Shown here: piece after piece, positions 25,514-34,331 of the stretch
How positions within the stretch are numbered: the first letter of the stretch is position 1
How the letters are laid out: every line of letters starts with the position of its first letter
Assembly: GCF_004745955.1 (NCBI RefSeq)
Contig: NZ_SRLD01000006.1
Location: forward strand, 62,001 to 126,000
DNA from: Hymenobacter elongatus
Lineage (GTDB): Bacteria; Bacteroidota; Bacteroidia; Cytophagales; Hymenobacteraceae
Length of the DNA: 64,000 bases
Direction: 5' to 3'
The notes under the pieces: generated by a model
Database searches by the model: none
Seen by the model: the letters and a program-made list of their open reading frames with translations, nothing else
What the model was told of the DNA's origin: nothing
Position numbers and translations under genes: made by a program

Positions 25514-26728
25514 TCAATGTTCAGCCCACTCAATCTTGCTCAGGTCGATGCCTTCTTTGAACATCTCCCACAGCGGCGACATTTCGCGGAGCTTGGTCAC
25601 GGCTTCCTTCACGTGGTTGATGGCATAGTCAATTTGCTCATCCGTCGTGAAGCGGCTCAGGCCGAAGCGTAGCGAGCTGTGGGCCAGATCGTCGCTCAGC
25701 CCCAGAGCCTTGAGCACATAGGAGGGCTCCAGCGAAGCCGACGTACAGGCCGAACCCGACGAAACAGCCAGGTCCTTTACGCCCATCATCAGGCCTTCGC
25801 CTTCCACATATTTGAAGGAGATATTGGTGACGTGCGGCAGACGGCGTTCCCGCGAGCCGTTCACGTAGCTTTCTTCCAACGTCAGCAACTCTCGTTCCAG
25901 CCGGTCGCGCATGGCGGAAAGGCGCTCGGTGTCGGCTGCCATTTCCAGGCGGGCCAACTCACAGGCTTTGCCCAAACCAACGATACCGGGTACGTTCAGG
26001 GTGCCGGAGCGCATGCCCCGCTCGTGGCCGCCGCCGTCCATCTGCGCCGTCACTTTCACCCGTGGGTTCTTACGGCGCACATACAGCGCGCCTACACCCT
26101 TAGGGCCGTACATTTTGTGGGCTGTGAAAGCCATGATATCGATGCCGTCGGCAATGACATCAACCGGAATCTTACCGACTGCCTGGGTGCCATCGGTCAT
26201 GAACAGCGCGCCGTGCTTGTGGGCAATGGCGGCAATTTCCCGAATCGGCTGAATGGTACCGGTTTCGTTGTTGCCGTACATAATGGTTACCAGCACCGTC
26301 TCAGGCGTCATGGCCGCTTCCAGATCAGCGAGGCTGATCAGGCCCTGGTCGTCGACGGGTAGGTAGGTAACGCGGCCCCCCAGTTTTTCAAGGTGCTTGC
26401 AGGTATCCAGAATGGCTTTGTGCTCGGTGGTAGCCGTAATAACATGGTTGCCTTTCTGAGCGTACATCTCGAAAACCCCCTTGATACCAAGATTGTCCGA
26501 TTCGGTAGCGCCGGAGGTAAAGATAATCTCTTTGGGGTCGCAGCTGATAAGGGCGGCGATTTGCTCCCGGGCGTAGTCTACTGCCTCTTCAGCAGCCCAG
26601 CCGAAGGGATGGTTGCGGGAAGCGGCGTTGCCGAACACTTCCGTCAAATACGGCATCATGGCCTCTAACACGCGTGGGTCCAGCGGAGTGGTGGCGTTGT
26701 TATCGAGGTAAATAGGTAGCTTGAGCAT
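25514..26728 (-). CDS. iscS: cysteine desulfurase IscS
   Basis: A 404-residue PLP enzyme that removes sulfur from cysteine for Fe-S clusters and tRNA thiolation. Key motifs: [13 protein letters not shown] at the start, [14 protein letters not shown], the PLP lysine in [10 protein letters not shown] and the active-site Cys in [14 protein letters not shown]. The start MLKLPIYL at 26728 fits the family; the longer in-frame version would overlap the divergent promoter region. It heads the isc group. A TACTTTTG box on this strand at 26841-26848 is the likely promoter, giving a leader of about 110 bases. Confidence 0.96.
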   Translation of the reverse strand: MLKLPIYLDNNATTPLDPRVLEAMMPYLTEVFGNAASRNHPFGWAAEEAVDYAREQIAALISCDPKEIIFTSGATESDNLGIKGVFEMYAQKGNHVITATTEHKAILDTCKHLEKLGGRVTYLPVDDQGLISLADLEAAMTPETVLVTIMYGNNETGTIQPIREIAAIAHKHGALFMTDGTQAVGKIPVDVIADGIDIMAFTAHKMYGPKGVGALYVRRKNPRVKVTAQMDGGGHERGMRSGTLNVPGIVGLGKACELARLEMAADTERLSAMRDRLERELLTLEESYVNGSRERRLPHVTNISFKYVEGEGLMMGVKDLAVSSGSACTSASLEPSYVLKALGLSDDLAHSSLRFGLSRFTTDEQIDYAINHVKEAVTKLREMSPLWEMFKEGIDLSKIEWAEH

Positions 26729-26840
26729 GGCTCGGAGTATGAAAATCAGCGAAAAAACCAGAGGAACCAGGCGAATCCTAGTGGAGAATGATTCGTAGGT
26801 AGAACACCAAAACCGGAGAACAGGTTTTACTTTGCCCTCA

Positions 26841-26848
26841 CAAAAGTA
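26841..26848 (-). promoter_or_regulatory. -7 box for the isc operon
   Basis: A perfect TACTTTTG on the minus strand, about 113 bases before the iscS ATG. On the opposite strand TTACTTTGC (26827-26835) is a near match pointing toward mce, so this short gap probably serves both directions. I saw no IscR-type operator. Confidence 0.5.
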
Positions 26849-26892
26849 GATATATTCCAAATAGGGTACACCAGCTTCTCACCCCAACTTTC

Positions 26893-27312
26893 ATGTTTGC
26901 GAACCTTGAACATCTCGGCTTGGCCGTACACGACCTCGAAGCTGCCACGGCCTTGTATACCACGCTGCTCGGCCAGGCTCCCTATAAAAAGGAGCATGTT
27001 GCCAGTGAAGGCGTTGATACCGTGTTTTTTCAGGTTGGCGGCTCCAAGATAGAGCTGTTGGCCGGCACCACGCCCGATAGCGCCATTACCAAATACCTGG
27101 GCAAAAAGCCGGAAGGCATCCACCACGTAGCTTTCGAAGTAGCCGATATTCGGGCCGAAATGCAGCGGCTGCGGCAGGAAGGCTTTACTTTGCTGAACGA
27201 GGAGCCCAAGCGCGGGGCCGATAATAAGCTGGTGTGTTTCGTGCACCCCAAGAGTGCGGCGGGTGTGCTGGTCGAGCTCTGTCAGACTATAGGCCCCACT
27301 GATCATGAGTAA
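26893..27312 (+). CDS. mce: methylmalonyl-CoA epimerase
   Basis: A 139-residue vicinal-oxygen-chelate enzyme that interconverts the R and S forms of methylmalonyl-CoA in propionate metabolism. Metal ligands can be placed: His in LEHLGLAVHDL, Glu in KIELLAGT, His in GIHHVAFEV and the catalytic Glu in VLVELCQ. The phrase YKKEHVASEGV is also typical of the family. Length is normal (about 135-140). tsaC starts inside its last codons, so translation is coupled. Confidence 0.93.
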   Translation: MFANLEHLGLAVHDLEAATALYTTLLGQAPYKKEHVASEGVDTVFFQVGGSKIELLAGTTPDSAITKYLGKKPEGIHHVAFEVADIRAEMQRLRQEGFTLLNEEPKRGADNKLVCFVHPKSAAGVLVELCQTIGPTDHE

Positions 27313-27898
27313 GACAATGAGTAGCAATTTTTTTCGCCAGGAAGTAGATTCCGCCGTTGATGCGCTGCTACTCCAGCAGGTTATTCTCTATCCCACGGAT
27401 ACGGTGTGGGGCTTAGGGTGTGATGCCGAGGTGCCGCCGGCCGTAGACCGCCTCTTGGCGCTGAAGAAAAGGCCCGCCGACAAGGGGGGCATCGTGCTGG
27501 TAGCCGACGAGGTGATGTTTGCCAAATATGCCGCCGTGGTGCCCCCGAACCTGACGGCGCTACTGGCCGCGCAGGAGCGGCCCACCACGTACATAGTAGC
27601 TGGCAGCCGCCACCTAGCCCCCAACCTGCTGGCCCCTGATGGTACAATTGGCTTGCGCGTGGTGCAACAGGATGAGTTTACCCAGAAAGTAGTGCGCCGC
27701 CTAGGGCACGGCCTCGTTTCGACTTCCGCCAACATCAGTGGGGAGCCCACGGCAGCTGTATACTCCGAGGTAAACCCGGTCATCGTGCGGACGGTCGACT
27801 ATGTGGTAAGCTGGCGGCAGGATGACCAGACGCGTGCCGTGCCTTCCCGAGTGGTGCGGGTGCTGCCCGATGGGCAGCTGGAGGTGGTGCGGGAGTAA
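27305..27898 (+). CDS. tsaC: L-threonylcarbamoyladenylate synthase
   Basis: A 197-residue Sua5/YciO/YrdC-family enzyme that makes threonylcarbamoyl-AMP, used for the t6A37 modification of ANN-decoding tRNAs. Motifs: ILYPTDTVWGLGCDA at the start, a basic LKKRP ATP site, and SANISGEP near residue 140. It overlaps the end of mce by eight bases; an alternative start lies 12 bases downstream at MSSNFF. It has only the catalytic domain, like E. coli TsaC, without the Sua5 extension. It is followed by a 54-bp palindrome. Confidence 0.92.
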   Translation: MSKTMSSNFFRQEVDSAVDALLLQQVILYPTDTVWGLGCDAEVPPAVDRLLALKKRPADKGGIVLVADEVMFAKYAAVVPPNLTALLAAQERPTTYIVAGSRHLAPNLLAPDGTIGLRVVQQDEFTQKVVRRLGHGLVSTSANISGEPTAAVYSEVNPVIVRTVDYVVSWRQDDQTRAVPSRVVRVLPDGQLEVVRE

Positions 27899-27963
27899 AA
27901 AAGCCGTGTCAGGCCTTGTAGAGCCACAGAGCGAGCCACCCAGCCTGTAAAACGTGCTACCCA

Positions 27964-28017
27964 ATTTCACCACCGCGCCCCAACGCCTACGTAGGCGTTG
28001 GGGCGCGGTGGTGAAAT
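27964..28017. repeat. 54-bp perfect palindrome between tsaC and cca
   Basis: Two 27-base arms are exact reverse complements with no spacer, centred between 27990 and 27991 (CGCCTAC then GTAGGCG). It is very GC-rich, with no T-run of terminator length. It lies 66 bases after tsaC and upstream of the cca promoter. It could terminate transcription or be a cruciform-type repeat. Confidence 0.85.
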
Positions 28018-28104
28018 GTCATTTTGTGCTGCCCAGAGCACGGATTGCTTGGGCCTGTGCCTCGCCCCGACAGGGGCAAAGCTGCCAATGCCGGCGGGGT
28101 ACGT

Positions 28105-28112
28105 TACCTTTG
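28105..28112 (+). promoter_or_regulatory. -7 box of cca
   Basis: A perfect TACCTTTG, 27 bases before the ATG of cca. It separates cca from the tsaC unit. Confidence 0.5.
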
Positions 28113-28139
28113 CGGCCGTTCCGTTTTACGTATCCGCGC

Positions 28140-29570
28140 ATGAATATTCCCCGGCTTCCCGAAAATCCCCTGTTTCAGACTATTGCCGAAGCTGCCGGTG
28201 AGCTGGGCTATCCGGCCTACGTCGTTGGGGGATTCGTGCGGGACTTAGCCCTGGTTCGCCCCAGCAAAGATGTGGATGTGGTGTGCGTGGGCGATGGTAT
28301 AACGCTGGCACAGGCCGTGGGCCGCAAGCTGCCGGGCCGACCGCGGGTAACGGTGTTCAAGAACTTTGGCACGGCGATGCTGCCCACCGAAACCGTTGAG
28401 CTGGAGTTTGTAGGGGCCCGCAAGGAAAGCTACCGGGCCGAGTCGCGCAAGCCCGAAGTGGAGGCCGGCACGCTGGCAGAAGACCTGGCCCGCCGCGACT
28501 TCACCATCAACGCCCTGGCGCTGAGTCTGAATCCCCAGGATTTTGGCACGCTCGTCGACCACTACGCGGGCATGCAGGACTTGCAGCAGAAAATCATCCG
28601 CACCCCCCTCGACCCCGATATAACTTTCTCCGACGACCCGCTGCGCATGATGCGGGCCGTGCGCTTTGCCACCCAGCTCGACTTCGATATCGAGCCCGAT
28701 ACCTACGATGCCATTGCCCGCAATAAGGACCGCATCAAAATCGTGTCGCAGGAACGCATTACCGACGAGCTGAACAAGATTATTAACGCCCCCAAGCCCA
28801 GCTACGGCTTCAAGCTGCTGTTTCAGACGGGCTTGTTGCAGCTGATTTTTCCGAAGATGGCCCAGCTCCACGGCGTGGAAAAAGTGGGCCAGCACGCGCA
28901 CAAGGATAATTTCTACCACACCCTACAAGTGCTCGACAACGTGGTGGCCGCCGGCGGCGACTTGTGGCTGCGCTGGGCAGCTATTCTGCACGATATCGCC
29001 AAGCCCGCCACCAAGCGCTACGACAAAAAAGTGGGCTGGACGTTTCATGGCCACGAAGACAAAGGTGCCCGCTGGGTACCGCAGATTTTCACGGATCTGA
29101 AACTGCCGCTGGGCGAAGAAATGCGGCAGGTGCAGAAGCTCGTGCGCCTGCATCTGCGGCCTATTGCTTTGGTTAAGGAAACCGTGACCGACTCGGCCGT
29201 GCGCCGGCTGCTGTTTGAAACCGGCGACGACATTGACCGCCTGATGCTGCTGTGCCGGGCCGATATTACAAGCAAAGACCACCTGCGCAAAGAGCGGTAT
29301 TTACGCAACTTCGGGCAGGTGGAAGAAAAGCTGAGGGAAGTAGAGGCCAAAGACCATTTGCGCAACTTCAGGCCCGTAATTACGGGCGAAGTCATCATGG
29401 AAACCTTTGGGCTGAAGCCCTCCCGCGAAGTGGGCGAGCTGAAAGAAGCCGTGCTGGAGGCTATTCTGGATGGTAAGGTTCGCAACGAGTTTGAGGAAGC
29501 CCTTGCCTACCTGTTGCAGCTCGGCCAGGCAAAAGGACTTCCTCCGGGTCACCTTCTTACTCACCAGTAA
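28140..29570 (+). CDS. cca: CCA tRNA nucleotidyltransferase with HD domain
   Basis: A 476-residue class II enzyme that adds or repairs the 3' CCA of tRNA. The N-terminal head has YVVGGFVRDLAL and the metal-binding pair in SKDVDVVC. The neck has RRDFTINALAL and DPLRMMRAVRFA. A C-terminal HD phosphohydrolase domain (about 245-400) has HKDNFYHTLQVLDN and the LHDIAKP metal site. The start ATG 28140 matches family N-termini; earlier in-frame codons pass through the palindrome and are rejected. Homologues in this group may be labelled poly(A) polymerase. Confidence 0.93.
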   Translation: MNIPRLPENPLFQTIAEAAGELGYPAYVVGGFVRDLALVRPSKDVDVVCVGDGITLAQAVGRKLPGRPRVTVFKNFGTAMLPTETVELEFVGARKESYRAESRKPEVEAGTLAEDLARRDFTINALALSLNPQDFGTLVDHYAGMQDLQQKIIRTPLDPDITFSDDPLRMMRAVRFATQLDFDIEPDTYDAIARNKDRIKIVSQERITDELNKIINAPKPSYGFKLLFQTGLLQLIFPKMAQLHGVEKVGQHAHKDNFYHTLQVLDNVVAAGGDLWLRWAAILHDIAKPATKRYDKKVGWTFHGHEDKGARWVPQIFTDLKLPLGEEMRQVQKLVRLHLRPIALVKETVTDSAVRRLLFETGDDIDRLMLLCRADITSKDHLRKERYLRNFGQVEEKLREVEAKDHLRNFRPVITGEVIMETFGLKPSREVGELKEAVLEAILDGKVRNEFEEALAYLLQLGQAKGLPPGHLLTHQ

Positions 29571-29603
29571 GTAAACCCATTTTCTCGCGTTGCACTGTGG
29601 GAA

Positions 29604-29641
29604 GATGCTGGCCGGGGCCTAAAGGTTGCCCGGCCAGCATC
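29604..29641. terminator. GC-rich hairpin between cca and the convergent PspC gene
   Basis: Perfect 13-base stem GATGCTGGCCGGG with CCCGGCCAGCATC and a 12-base loop. There is no long T-run, so termination strength is uncertain. Confidence 0.65.
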
Positions 29642-29737
29642 AGTATACCGCTATCCTATTAGGCAGGCAGCGCGCAGGCAGGGGCCGCCGGGCTGTGCCA
29701 GGGCCAAGCTGAAGCGTAGGCGTTGCCGGCAAATTCC

Positions 29738-32404
29738 CTACTCGCCATCAGAAGTATTCAGGCGTGTTACGCGCGAAGAGCCCGACAGCTCTTTCTGAAT
29801 CTTGTCCGGGTTGCCGGCGTACTCTACCCGGCTGGCCCCGCTTAGCTCGGCCCGCAGCCGGCGGGCTACCCGAATGCGTGCTTTGCTCCCACCCGAAAGA
29901 TCGAAGTCGGCGGTCTGCGTGCTCATGCGCAGGCCCTGCACCGAGCAGGCTCCGGAGCCGTCCACGTTCAGGTCGGTGGCGGTACCGCGCAAGTCGGTGC
30001 GGCAGAATCCGTTCAAATCCAGGTCCAGGCGCGGCACGTTTACGTTCAGTACCGCGTTGCAAGCCCCCGACTGCTCTACGTGCAGGGCGCTGTCCTTGAA
30101 ACCGGCCACGTTGGCTTGGCAGGCCCCGTTCAGGTCGAGATTGGTCAGCTCGGGCATTTGTATCCGAATCAGAACGGGCTTGCGGTTGAAGCTGAAGCTG
30201 GGCATAAACGAGTTCCGGTCGCGGGTGCGGACAAACAGCTCGTCGCCATTGGTTTCTACGCGCAGGTTGCGCAGGTCGCGCTCCTCGCCGGCGGCATCGA
30301 CCTTAAACTCGGGCCCTTGGCGAACATATACTCGGTAGGCACCGCTGGCCTCAATGGTGCGGAAGCTGCGCAGGTTGAAGGTGCGCCGGCCCGAGCCGTA
30401 GCGGCCCAGATCGGTGGGAAAACCTTTGTCATCAATATCAATGTCAACGCCCACGTTGCCATCCTCGTCGTCGTCGGTGTTAATCCGAATACGGTAGTTC
30501 TCGTCGCCGGTGTCCACGTTTACGGTCGTGTCGCCTTCCTGCTGGTCTTCGTCCTCGTCAAAGTTGCCGAAATCATCGTTTTCCAGATCTTCCGGGTCAC
30601 AATCGATGCACTCCAGCAGGTTGCCGCGCAGTCGGTAGGCGTGCGCCTGGGGCTCGGTGGGCATTTGCTCATTCACGAAATCATTGGTGCCGAGCATGGA
30701 GCTGAAGCCGCGGCTGATGCGGAACGTTTTGTTGCGGGGCAAATGCACGAGCAAGCTCAGGTTCTGCTCGCGGAAGCTGGCTCCCGGCCGGAAGGAAAAG
30801 TGGTCGTCGAACAGCAGGGTGGTGTCGTTGCCTTGGCGCACGGTGTAGGCAATAGAGCTTGCGGCCGTCTGCCGGGCCTGTTCTTCCGTGGCACCAGTGG
30901 CCGAGAATGTCTTGTCGACCTGCACTACCGTGCCGCTGTCGGCGGCGGCCAGCTCCACATCCACCCACTGGGAATAGCCCCGGTCAACGTTGCGGGCATC
31001 GAGGTAGATGCCAGGTGCGGCCGAAAGAGCCGGGAAGCTTTGATTCTGTACTACCTGCGACTCTTCCTGGAACTCACGGCTGATGCGGGTGGCAGCCACC
31101 GACGAGCCCACTACACCCAGCAGCCACAGGCCCAGCATCGTCAGGCCGGCGGTGCGGCTCAGGATGGAGCGGCGCAGCAGTAGGCCGAGGCCGGAGAGCA
31201 TCAAGGCCAGGGGAGGAATAACGCCCACCAGATAGAAGGCCAACAGAGCCCAGCCCGGTACTTCGTTCATCAGCACGTAGGCTGGTACGTCGCCCATTAC
31301 GAAGTTCTGAGACTCGGGAATCATGCCCAGGCCCATGCCCAGCATAATGGTGAGGGCCAGCACGATGGCGAAGCCGACGATGGTCATCATTATGCCGATG
31401 AATACCCGCAGAATGGTGCCCAGGAAGTTGAGCAGCGGCCGGATGTTGCGGAAGCCGTTTTCGAGGAAAGTACCCACCGGGCGGTTGTTGCCCATGGTTT
31501 CCGCGCCCTCGTCGTACGTATTGCTGCGCAATGTGCTGTCGATGCTCGATAGGGTGAGGGCGTCGCCGCGCATCCGCATCCGGTCGGATACGGTTTTGGC
31601 CTCGGGCAGCAGAATCCAGAGCACGATATAGAGCGGAATAGCGAAGCCGCCGGCGAAGATGAAGATGATGAACAGCACCCGGATCAGCACTACATCAACT
31701 TTGAAGTAAGCCGCCAGGCCCGCCGAAACGCCCCCTACTTTACCCGTATCGGTGTCCCGGTACAGCTTTTTGAAGGTCGGATCTTCCTCGGCCGGCGTTG
31801 TGTCGTAGCGCTTGGGCAGCGCAATCCAGAGGATGATGTAGCTGAGCAGGGCAATACCCGAGATGTTACCCCCGAAGTCATTATGGTTATCGCCGAAGAT
31901 AATGGGCGGGAAGAGCAGCGCTGCCAGGAAGCCCAACCGAATCCAGAGCGGGTTGACGGCGAAGTAGCGGGCTACGCCAGCGGCCACGCCGGCAATCTTG
32001 CGGTTGGCCATGTCGCGGTACAGACGCTTGGGCTCCGTTTCAGTGGCCGTGGCAGCAGCCGTGGCTGCGCTGGCTTTGGCGTAGTTGGTATACACGGTGG
32101 GGCCGCCAGCAAGGGCTTCTTCCTCTTCCTCGGCATCATCGGCCGACTGGAAGTCGCTGACCCGCCCCATCTTACCGACCATCTCCTGCACGTCGTCCAG
32201 CGAAATGATTTGCTTGGTGGCGGAAGTGCGGGCGGCAAACAGCTCGGCGATACGGCCTTCGATGTCGGATACGATTTCCTCGTGTCCCCGGTAGCCGGAA
32301 AAATGTGCCCGTACTTCCGCCAGGTAGCGGCTGAGCACTTCATAGCCATCTTCTTCAATATGGAAGATAAGACCTTGGAGGTTAATACTGATGTTCTTTT
32401 TCAT
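29738..32404 (-). CDS. PspC-domain membrane protein with C-terminal GIN (DUF2807) domain
   Basis: An 888-residue membrane protein. Residues 1-90 are a conserved cytosolic lead (MKKNISINLQGLIFHIEEDG). Two PspC domains follow (about 125-195, KRLYRDMANRKIAGVAAGVARYF; about 205-268, KKLYRDTDTGKVGGVSAGLAAYF), each ending in a membrane helix. More helices lie at about 335-450. A large periplasmic part contains an Asp/Glu-rich, Ca-binding-like stretch (about 610-680) and a right-handed beta-helix GIN/DUF2807 domain (about 700-880) with LDLNGACQANV, VEQSGACNAVL and VDGSGACSVQG repeats. The start at MKKN fits other members; a 6-residue longer start is possible. It lies downstream of a PadR gene. Likely an envelope-stress or adhesion-related sensor. 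Confidence 0.85.
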   Translation of the reverse strand: MKKNISINLQGLIFHIEEDGYEVLSRYLAEVRAHFSGYRGHEEIVSDIEGRIAELFAARTSATKQIISLDDVQEMVGKMGRVSDFQSADDAEEEEEALAGGPTVYTNYAKASAATAAATATETEPKRLYRDMANRKIAGVAAGVARYFAVNPLWIRLGFLAALLFPPIIFGDNHNDFGGNISGIALLSYIILWIALPKRYDTTPAEEDPTFKKLYRDTDTGKVGGVSAGLAAYFKVDVVLIRVLFIIFIFAGGFAIPLYIVLWILLPEAKTVSDRMRMRGDALTLSSIDSTLRSNTYDEGAETMGNNRPVGTFLENGFRNIRPLLNFLGTILRVFIGIMMTIVGFAIVLALTIMLGMGLGMIPESQNFVMGDVPAYVLMNEVPGWALLAFYLVGVIPPLALMLSGLGLLLRRSILSRTAGLTMLGLWLLGVVGSSVAATRISREFQEESQVVQNQSFPALSAAPGIYLDARNVDRGYSQWVDVELAAADSGTVVQVDKTFSATGATEEQARQTAASSIAYTVRQGNDTTLLFDDHFSFRPGASFREQNLSLLVHLPRNKTFRISRGFSSMLGTNDFVNEQMPTEPQAHAYRLRGNLLECIDCDPEDLENDDFGNFDEDEDQQEGDTTVNVDTGDENYRIRINTDDDEDGNVGVDIDIDDKGFPTDLGRYGSGRRTFNLRSFRTIEASGAYRVYVRQGPEFKVDAAGEERDLRNLRVETNGDELFVRTRDRNSFMPSFSFNRKPVLIRIQMPELTNLDLNGACQANVAGFKDSALHVEQSGACNAVLNVNVPRLDLDLNGFCRTDLRGTATDLNVDGSGACSVQGLRMSTQTADFDLSGGSKARIRVARRLRAELSGASRVEYAGNPDKIQKELSGSSRVTRLNTSDGE

Positions 32405-32465
32405 CTCAGTGCTGCAAATCAAGAGTAACTCGAAAGAAGGAATGGACCGGGCCGACTAAGTGCCG

Positions 32466-32825
32466 CTAGGGCGTGGGGGTTGCGGCGCCATTGAGGTGAG
32501 GTTTCTGGCGGATAATGCGGATCGAATCCTGCACATCCTCCCAGGTCAGGCGCAGCTGGTGCAGGAAGTCCTGGCCGTCCTGGGTGAGGGTGTAGTACTT
32601 GCGCGGTGGCCCGGAGGTGGACTCTTTCCAGGTGTAATCGAGCAAGCCGGCATTTTTGAGGCGTGTCAGCAGTGGATAGAGCGTGCCTTCTACTACAATC
32701 ATGCGGGCAGCGGTAAGCTCCTCCAGCATGTCGGACGCATACACCTCGCCACGGGCAATAATTTCCAGAATGCAGAACTCTAGGATGCCCTTCCGCATCT
32801 GCACTTGGGTGTTCTCTACTTTCAT
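32466..32825 (-). CDS. PadR family transcriptional regulator
   Basis: A 119-residue winged-helix repressor starting MKVENTQVQMRKG. Family features: LEFCILEIIARGEVYASDM, the recognition helix with VVEGTLYPLLTRLKNAGLL, and the wing WKESTSGPPRKYYTLTQDG. The C-terminal dimer helix is short, as in PadR subfamily 2. It precedes the PspC-domain gene by about 60 bases in the same direction, a common pairing in Bacteroidota, and probably controls it and itself. The promoter upstream contains an inverted repeat suited to a PadR dimer. Confidence 0.92.
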   Translation of the reverse strand: MKVENTQVQMRKGILEFCILEIIARGEVYASDMLEELTAARMIVVEGTLYPLLTRLKNAGLLDYTWKESTSGPPRKYYTLTQDGQDFLHQLRLTWEDVQDSIRIIRQKPHLNGAATPTP

Positions 32826-33149
32826 GGGCTGGGGCAGAAATCGGTGAAGAATGAAACAAAGATAACAGAAGGTACTATGTGACGCAAGGTACTTGCGAAA
32901 TTTATTTTTCGGCTGTGGTGGAGCCCCCAATCCTAGGTTGGGCCGGCTGTCGTAAAGAAGGAGTGAAACGGTGACGCCCGGCATCTGCCTGATCTGCTTG
33001 GCCTTCACACCGGCTGAGGGGCGCTACTCGGCCCGATTTGTGCTGTTGGGCCGGACTCAGAGGGGGAGTTAATAGCGCAGCAGCGCACTATTAATAAGTA
33101 TCTTGCGTTGCTGCTGCGGACAAATTCTTCTTTTTATTCTTTCATCTCT
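32826..33149. other. intergenic region between PadR and porV2
   Basis: Beyond the PadR promoter I see no gene. Near 33070-33117 there are inverted repeats (TTAATAG with CTATTAA, and CGCAGCA with TGCTGCG) and a TATCTTGC box at 33099-33106 that could be the porV2 promoter. Confidence 0.45.
32857..32897 (-). promoter_or_regulatory. promoter and candidate PadR operator
   Basis: On the minus strand: TTG (32885-32887), 20 bases, then a perfect TATCTTTG (32857-32864). The TTG sits inside the inverted repeat CGCAAG-N3-CTTGCG (32883-32897). In addition AAGGTACT occurs twice (32869-32876 and 32886-32893), 17 bases apart. A repressor bound here would cover the -33 box. The operator role is inference. 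Confidence 0.6.
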
Positions 33150-34262
33150 ATGCTGCACTTTACCCGAACTGCCTCTGCACTCGTAGGGGTTGGCCTGAGT
33201 CTGGGCCTGGCTACTACTGGCCTGGCCCAAACCAAAGACCTGACGCCCAAATACAGCAACGACTTTCTCAATATTGGGGTAGGGGGCCGGGCCCTCGGCA
33301 TGGGCAACGTGCAGGTGAGCCTGGTGGGTGATGCCACGGCCGGCTACTGGAACCCCGCCGGCCTGCTGAACCAGAAGGCCAAGTACGACGCGGTATTGAT
33401 GCACTCCGAGCTGTTTTCGGGTATTGTGAAGAACGACTACGCGGCTTTTTCCATGCCGCTCGACGAGCAGAGCGCCATTGGGGCCAGCATTATTCGCGTG
33501 GGCGTCGACAACATTGCCGATACCCGGGCGCTGGTGAATGAGTACGGCCAGATTTCCTACGACCGGATCAGCTACTTCTCGGTGGCTGACTATGCGCTGC
33601 TGCTGTCGTATGCCCGTCGGATTGGCTCTATTGAGGGCCTCAAGGTGGCCGGCAACGGCAAGATTATCTACCGCAACGTGGGCAAGTTTGCCAACGCCTG
33701 GGGGTTCGGCATCGACGCCGGCCTGCAATACGACTACAAAGGCTGGCGGCTGGGCCTGATGGCCCGCGACATTACGACCACCTTCAACGCTTGGTCTATT
33801 AATTCGGAGGAGTTTCAGGGCGTGGCCGCCACCAACGACTCCATTCCGACCAACAGCACCGAAATTACCCTGCCCCGGTTCGTGCTGGGCGTCGGCCGCA
33901 GCGTGCAGCTGCCCGGCTCGCTCACAGCCCTGGTAGCCGTCGATCTGGAAATGACCACCGACGGCAAGCGCAATACGCTCGTGTCGAGCGACGTGGTCAG
34001 CATCGACCCCAAGGTGGGCCTGGAGCTGGGCTACAAAAACCTCATCTTCCTGCGGGGCGGTGTCAGCAACGTGCAGAAAATCGACGCCAGCAAATCGTTT
34101 GACGGCAAGGGCGGCTGGCGGCCGCAGCCCAGTCTGGGCGTCGGCGTGGCCTTCAGCGGCCTGCGTCTGGATCTGGCCTTGTCGCGCCTAGCCATTGAGA
34201 AAGTGGGCGACCAGAGCGCTACCAACTCCGTCATCGTTTCGTTGGGCTACGCCTTTAAGTAA
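33150..34262 (+). CDS. porV2: T9SS outer-membrane protein PorV2-like (PorV/PorQ family)
   Basis: A 370-residue outer-membrane beta-barrel protein. The start ATG 33150 leads directly into a signal peptide cut near GLAQTKD. The mature N-terminus has the PorV-family signature FLNIGVGGRALGMGN followed by TAGYWNPAGL. The remainder alternates strands ending in aromatic residues and closes with VIVSLGYAFK, a typical barrel C-terminus. PorV shuttles T9SS cargo from the translocon to the sortase PorU. The next gene encodes a PorU2-type protease, which fits the PorV2/PorU2 pair rather than the core PorV. Confidence 0.87.
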   Translation: MLHFTRTASALVGVGLSLGLATTGLAQTKDLTPKYSNDFLNIGVGGRALGMGNVQVSLVGDATAGYWNPAGLLNQKAKYDAVLMHSELFSGIVKNDYAAFSMPLDEQSAIGASIIRVGVDNIADTRALVNEYGQISYDRISYFSVADYALLLSYARRIGSIEGLKVAGNGKIIYRNVGKFANAWGFGIDAGLQYDYKGWRLGLMARDITTTFNAWSINSEEFQGVAATNDSIPTNSTEITLPRFVLGVGRSVQLPGSLTALVAVDLEMTTDGKRNTLVSSDVVSIDPKVGLELGYKNLIFLRGGVSNVQKIDASKSFDGKGGWRPQPSLGVGVAFSGLRLDLALSRLAIEKVGDQSATNSVIVSLGYAFK

Positions 34263-34263
34263 C

Positions 34264-34319
34264 CACAAAAACGCCCGGTGCGTCCCGCCATATGGGCGTA
34301 GGCCGCGCCGGGCTTTGTT
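34264..34319 (+). terminator. imperfect hairpin between porV2 and porU2
   Basis: GCCCGG (34273-34278) pairs with CCGGGC (34308-34313), with A-rich and T-rich flanks. The gap to porU2 is only 69 bases, so partial read-through is likely. Confidence 0.45.
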
Positions 34320-34331
34320 CGAATAGCATCT

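Noticed and set aside
27954..28139. Longer start for cca through the 54-bp palindrome
   Set aside because: The added 62 residues have no counterpart in the family, and the promoter box lies inside this stretch.
30080..31183. 367-codon open frame on the plus strand
   Set aside because: Antisense to the PspC/GIN gene; composition only.
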